DNA of 64,000 nucleotides. Origin: Lentzea alba (lineage in GTDB: Bacteria > Actinomycetota > Actinomycetes > Mycobacteriales > Pseudonocardiaceae). Shown here one piece after another: positions 62,802 through 64,000 of the stretch (its first letter is position 1; each line of letters begins with the position of its first letter). The position numbers were made by a program, and so were the translations under genes. The notes below the pieces were generated by a model. That model was not told the DNA's origin. It was given only the letters and a program-made list of their open reading frames with translations, and made no database searches. Location: assembly GCF_011067745.1 (NCBI RefSeq), contig NZ_JAAMPJ010000001.1, positions 310,001 through 374,000 of the forward strand, read 5' to 3'.

Positions 62802-63697
62802 AGCGTTTCGAGCACGATCTTGCCCTGGGTGCGGCCAGTCTCGCCCAGGGCATGTGCTTTTCCGGCGTCCGCCAGCGGGAACGTCGCGTCGACGTGCACC
62901 CGGAGCGCGCCGGACTCGACCAGCGCGGTGATCGCCTCCAGCCCCGCGCGGTCCGGCTCGACCAGGATAGGGCTGGTCCTGATGTCGTCGCGGATGGCGC
63001 TGTCCACTCCGGACGGCACCCCGACGAACAACCCGCCGGGCTTCACCGACCGCGGTGACGTGCCACCGACCAGGTCGACGACCACGTCGACGTCGGTGCC
63101 CTCGTAGTCGCCCCGCGTGTAGTCGATCACCTCATCGGCGCCGAGGTCCTTCAGGAACGCGTGCTTGGGCTCGCGTGCGGTGCCGATCACGTACGCGCCG
63201 TGCGCCTTCGCGATCTGCACGGCGAGATGGCCGACACCTCCCGCAGCCGCCGTGATCAGCACTTTCTGCCCCGGCTGCAGGTCGGCGGTGTCGATCAGGA
63301 TCTGCCACGCGGTGAGCGCGGCCAGCGGCAGCCCGGCCGCCTCGACGTGGGTGAGGCCCTTCGGCTTCCGCGCGAAGTGGCGGGACGGGGCGGTGACGTA
63401 TTCGGCGTAGGCGCTTGCGGCGTGCGGGAAGCGCGGCATGCCGTAGACCTCGTCGCCGGGCTTGAGCGTCGTGACGCCGAAGCCGACCTCCTCGACGACG
63501 CCGGACACGTCCCAGCCGTTGATGAACGGGAAGGTCTGCAGCCCGGCCATGCCGCTGCCCGCGCGGGTCTTCCAGTCGACCGGGTTCACCCCCGCCGCGT
63601 GCACCCTGACCAGCACCTCCGTCGGGAGGGGCGCCGGCTTGGGCACGTCGGTGAGGGTGATCGGACCGCTGAGCCCGTTCTGGATGATCGCTCGCAT
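62798..63697 (-). CDS. NADP-dependent MDR oxidoreductase
   Basis: 299 residues of normal MDR architecture: GroES-like part (VLVRVHAAGVNPVDWKTRAG), coenzyme loop VLITAAAGGVGHLAVQIAKAHGAYVIGTA, and DVVVDLVGG. Lacks catalytic zinc ligands, so quinone-oxidoreductase type. ATG 63697. It is divergent from an HxlR regulator that probably controls it, a common pairing for quinone or aldehyde stress. The stop shares CTAG with the DUF2631 gene. Confidence 0.88.
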   Translation of the reverse strand: MRAIIQNGLSGPITLTDVPKPAPLPTEVLVRVHAAGVNPVDWKTRAGSGMAGLQTFPFINGWDVSGVVEEVGFGVTTLKPGDEVYGMPRFPHAASAYAEYVTAPSRHFARKPKGLTHVEAAGLPLAALTAWQILIDTADLQPGQKVLITAAAGGVGHLAVQIAKAHGAYVIGTAREPKHAFLKDLGADEVIDYTRGDYEGTDVDVVVDLVGGTSPRSVKPGGLFVGVPSGVDSAIRDDIRTSPILVEPDRAGLEAITALVESGALRVHVDATFPLADAGKAHALGETGRTQGKIVLETL

Positions 63698-63776
63698 GCG
63701 TACTAGCTTCGGAGACGAGGTCTCTTCTGACAACCAGGCACTATCTTGTGCACTAGGTACCTGATAGAAACTAGCT
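63698..63776. promoter_or_regulatory. Divergent oxidoreductase/HxlR promoter with inverted repeats
   Basis: GAGAC-gag-GTCTC (63712-63724) is a perfect short inverted repeat, AGGTACCT is self-complementary near 63755, and ACTAGCT occurs directly at 63702-63708 and 63770-63776, close to each start codon. The gap is AT-richer than the genes. Candidate HxlR sites, not distinguishable further. Confidence 0.4.
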
Positions 63777-64000
63777 GTGATCAGGGACGTTTACCTCAAG
63801 ATGTGCCCGTGCCGCGACCTGCTGGACATGGTCGCGTCCAAGTGGACGGCGCTGGTGATCGGCGACCTCGAGGACGGGCCCAAGCGGTTCGGTGAGCTCA
63901 AACGCCGGTTGGAGGGCGTCAGCCAGAAGATGCTCACCCAGACGTTGCGCACGTTGGAGCGCGACGGGCTCGTCACGCGCACGGTCTACCCGTCGGTGCC
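63777..64000 (+). CDS. HxlR family regulator (partial, runs off the window)
   Basis: GTG start at 63777; 74 codons are visible. MCPCRDLLDMVASKWTALVIGDLEDGPKRFGELKRRLEGVSQKMLTQTLRTLERDGLVTR is the HxlR-type winged helix. Cys 10 and Cys 12 (CPC) at the N-terminus suggest thiol-based sensing of quinones or aldehydes, as in YodB/HypR relatives. Divergent from the MDR oxidoreductase. Confidence 0.9.
   Translation, partial: MIRDVYLKMCPCRDLLDMVASKWTALVIGDLEDGPKRFGELKRRLEGVSQKMLTQTLRTLERDGLVTRTVYPSV

Noticed and set aside
1..64000. tRNA, rRNA, CRISPR array, insertion sequence or prophage
   Set aside because: No cloverleaf-forming stretch, spaced identical repeats, transposase or phage structural motifs were seen in any gap or frame.

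Overview
The window is GC-rich chromosomal DNA with very high coding density and many overlapping or GTG/TTG starts, typical of an actinomycete. A mycothione reductase gene, XRE/DUF5753 regulators, a stand-alone UTRA protein, a DUF2631 gene, and a dxr-rip1-ispG-GNAT-PBP-map block in the same order as the Mycobacterium tuberculosis Rv2870c-Rv2861c region (recalled, not searched) point to Pseudonocardiales, a Lentzea/Saccharothrix/Actinosynnema-like genus. I see no rRNA, tRNA, insertion sequence, prophage or CRISPR array.

Layout. 1-13 kb: partial threonine aldolase, a TetR/oxidoreductase divergon with two operators, a degenerate-looking P450, bioF, three secreted trypsin-like proteases, LysE exporter, a serine hydrolase divergent from a TetR-NB-ARC/TPR regulator pair. 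12-17 kb: M48 protease, alpha/beta hydrolase, and an overlapping ABC exporter - streptogramin-type acetyltransferase - P-loop kinase operon. 17-25 kb: regulator-rich stretch (two XRE/DUF5753, a Cys-rich small protein, XRE-TPR plus APH-type kinase, UTRA-only protein, GntR/UTRA, membrane patatin). 25-34 kb: PheS-like mystery ligase behind a 15-codon leader ORF, a DUF574-type methyltransferase, lon with an HspR (HAIR) operator, two AMIN-like secreted proteins, polysaccharide deacetylase lipoprotein, YbhB, mtr, flavodoxin-like and VOC proteins. 34-47 kb: CynX-type MFS/FadR divergon, epoxide hydrolase, AlkX-like wHTH protein, a 1289-residue polymorphic toxin with an N-terminal LQR-AGNAAV motif and C-terminal cytidine-deaminase-like domain, LysR/EamA divergon, cobQ, map. 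47-54 kb: wall/isoprenoid block (PBP lipoprotein, GNAT, ispG, rip1, dxr) with the remains of a toxin-antitoxin pair between map and the PBP gene. 54-64 kb: GlsB-like membrane protein, NarL-type two-component system whose kinase has a C-terminal extracytoplasmic domain, polyamine-type ABC transporter genes (potA, potD, potB, potC) split by an opposing TetR-P450 pair, DUF2631, oxidoreductase/HxlR divergon.

Cross-cutting signals: (i) a family of about 51-55 bp near-perfect palindromes placed just after stop codons, with a conserved core and exchangeable, compensated arms; (ii) 12 of 14 convergent gene junctions overlap tail-to-tail, four through a shared CTAG that gives TAG on both strands, and the two that do not overlap are the two that hold palindromes.
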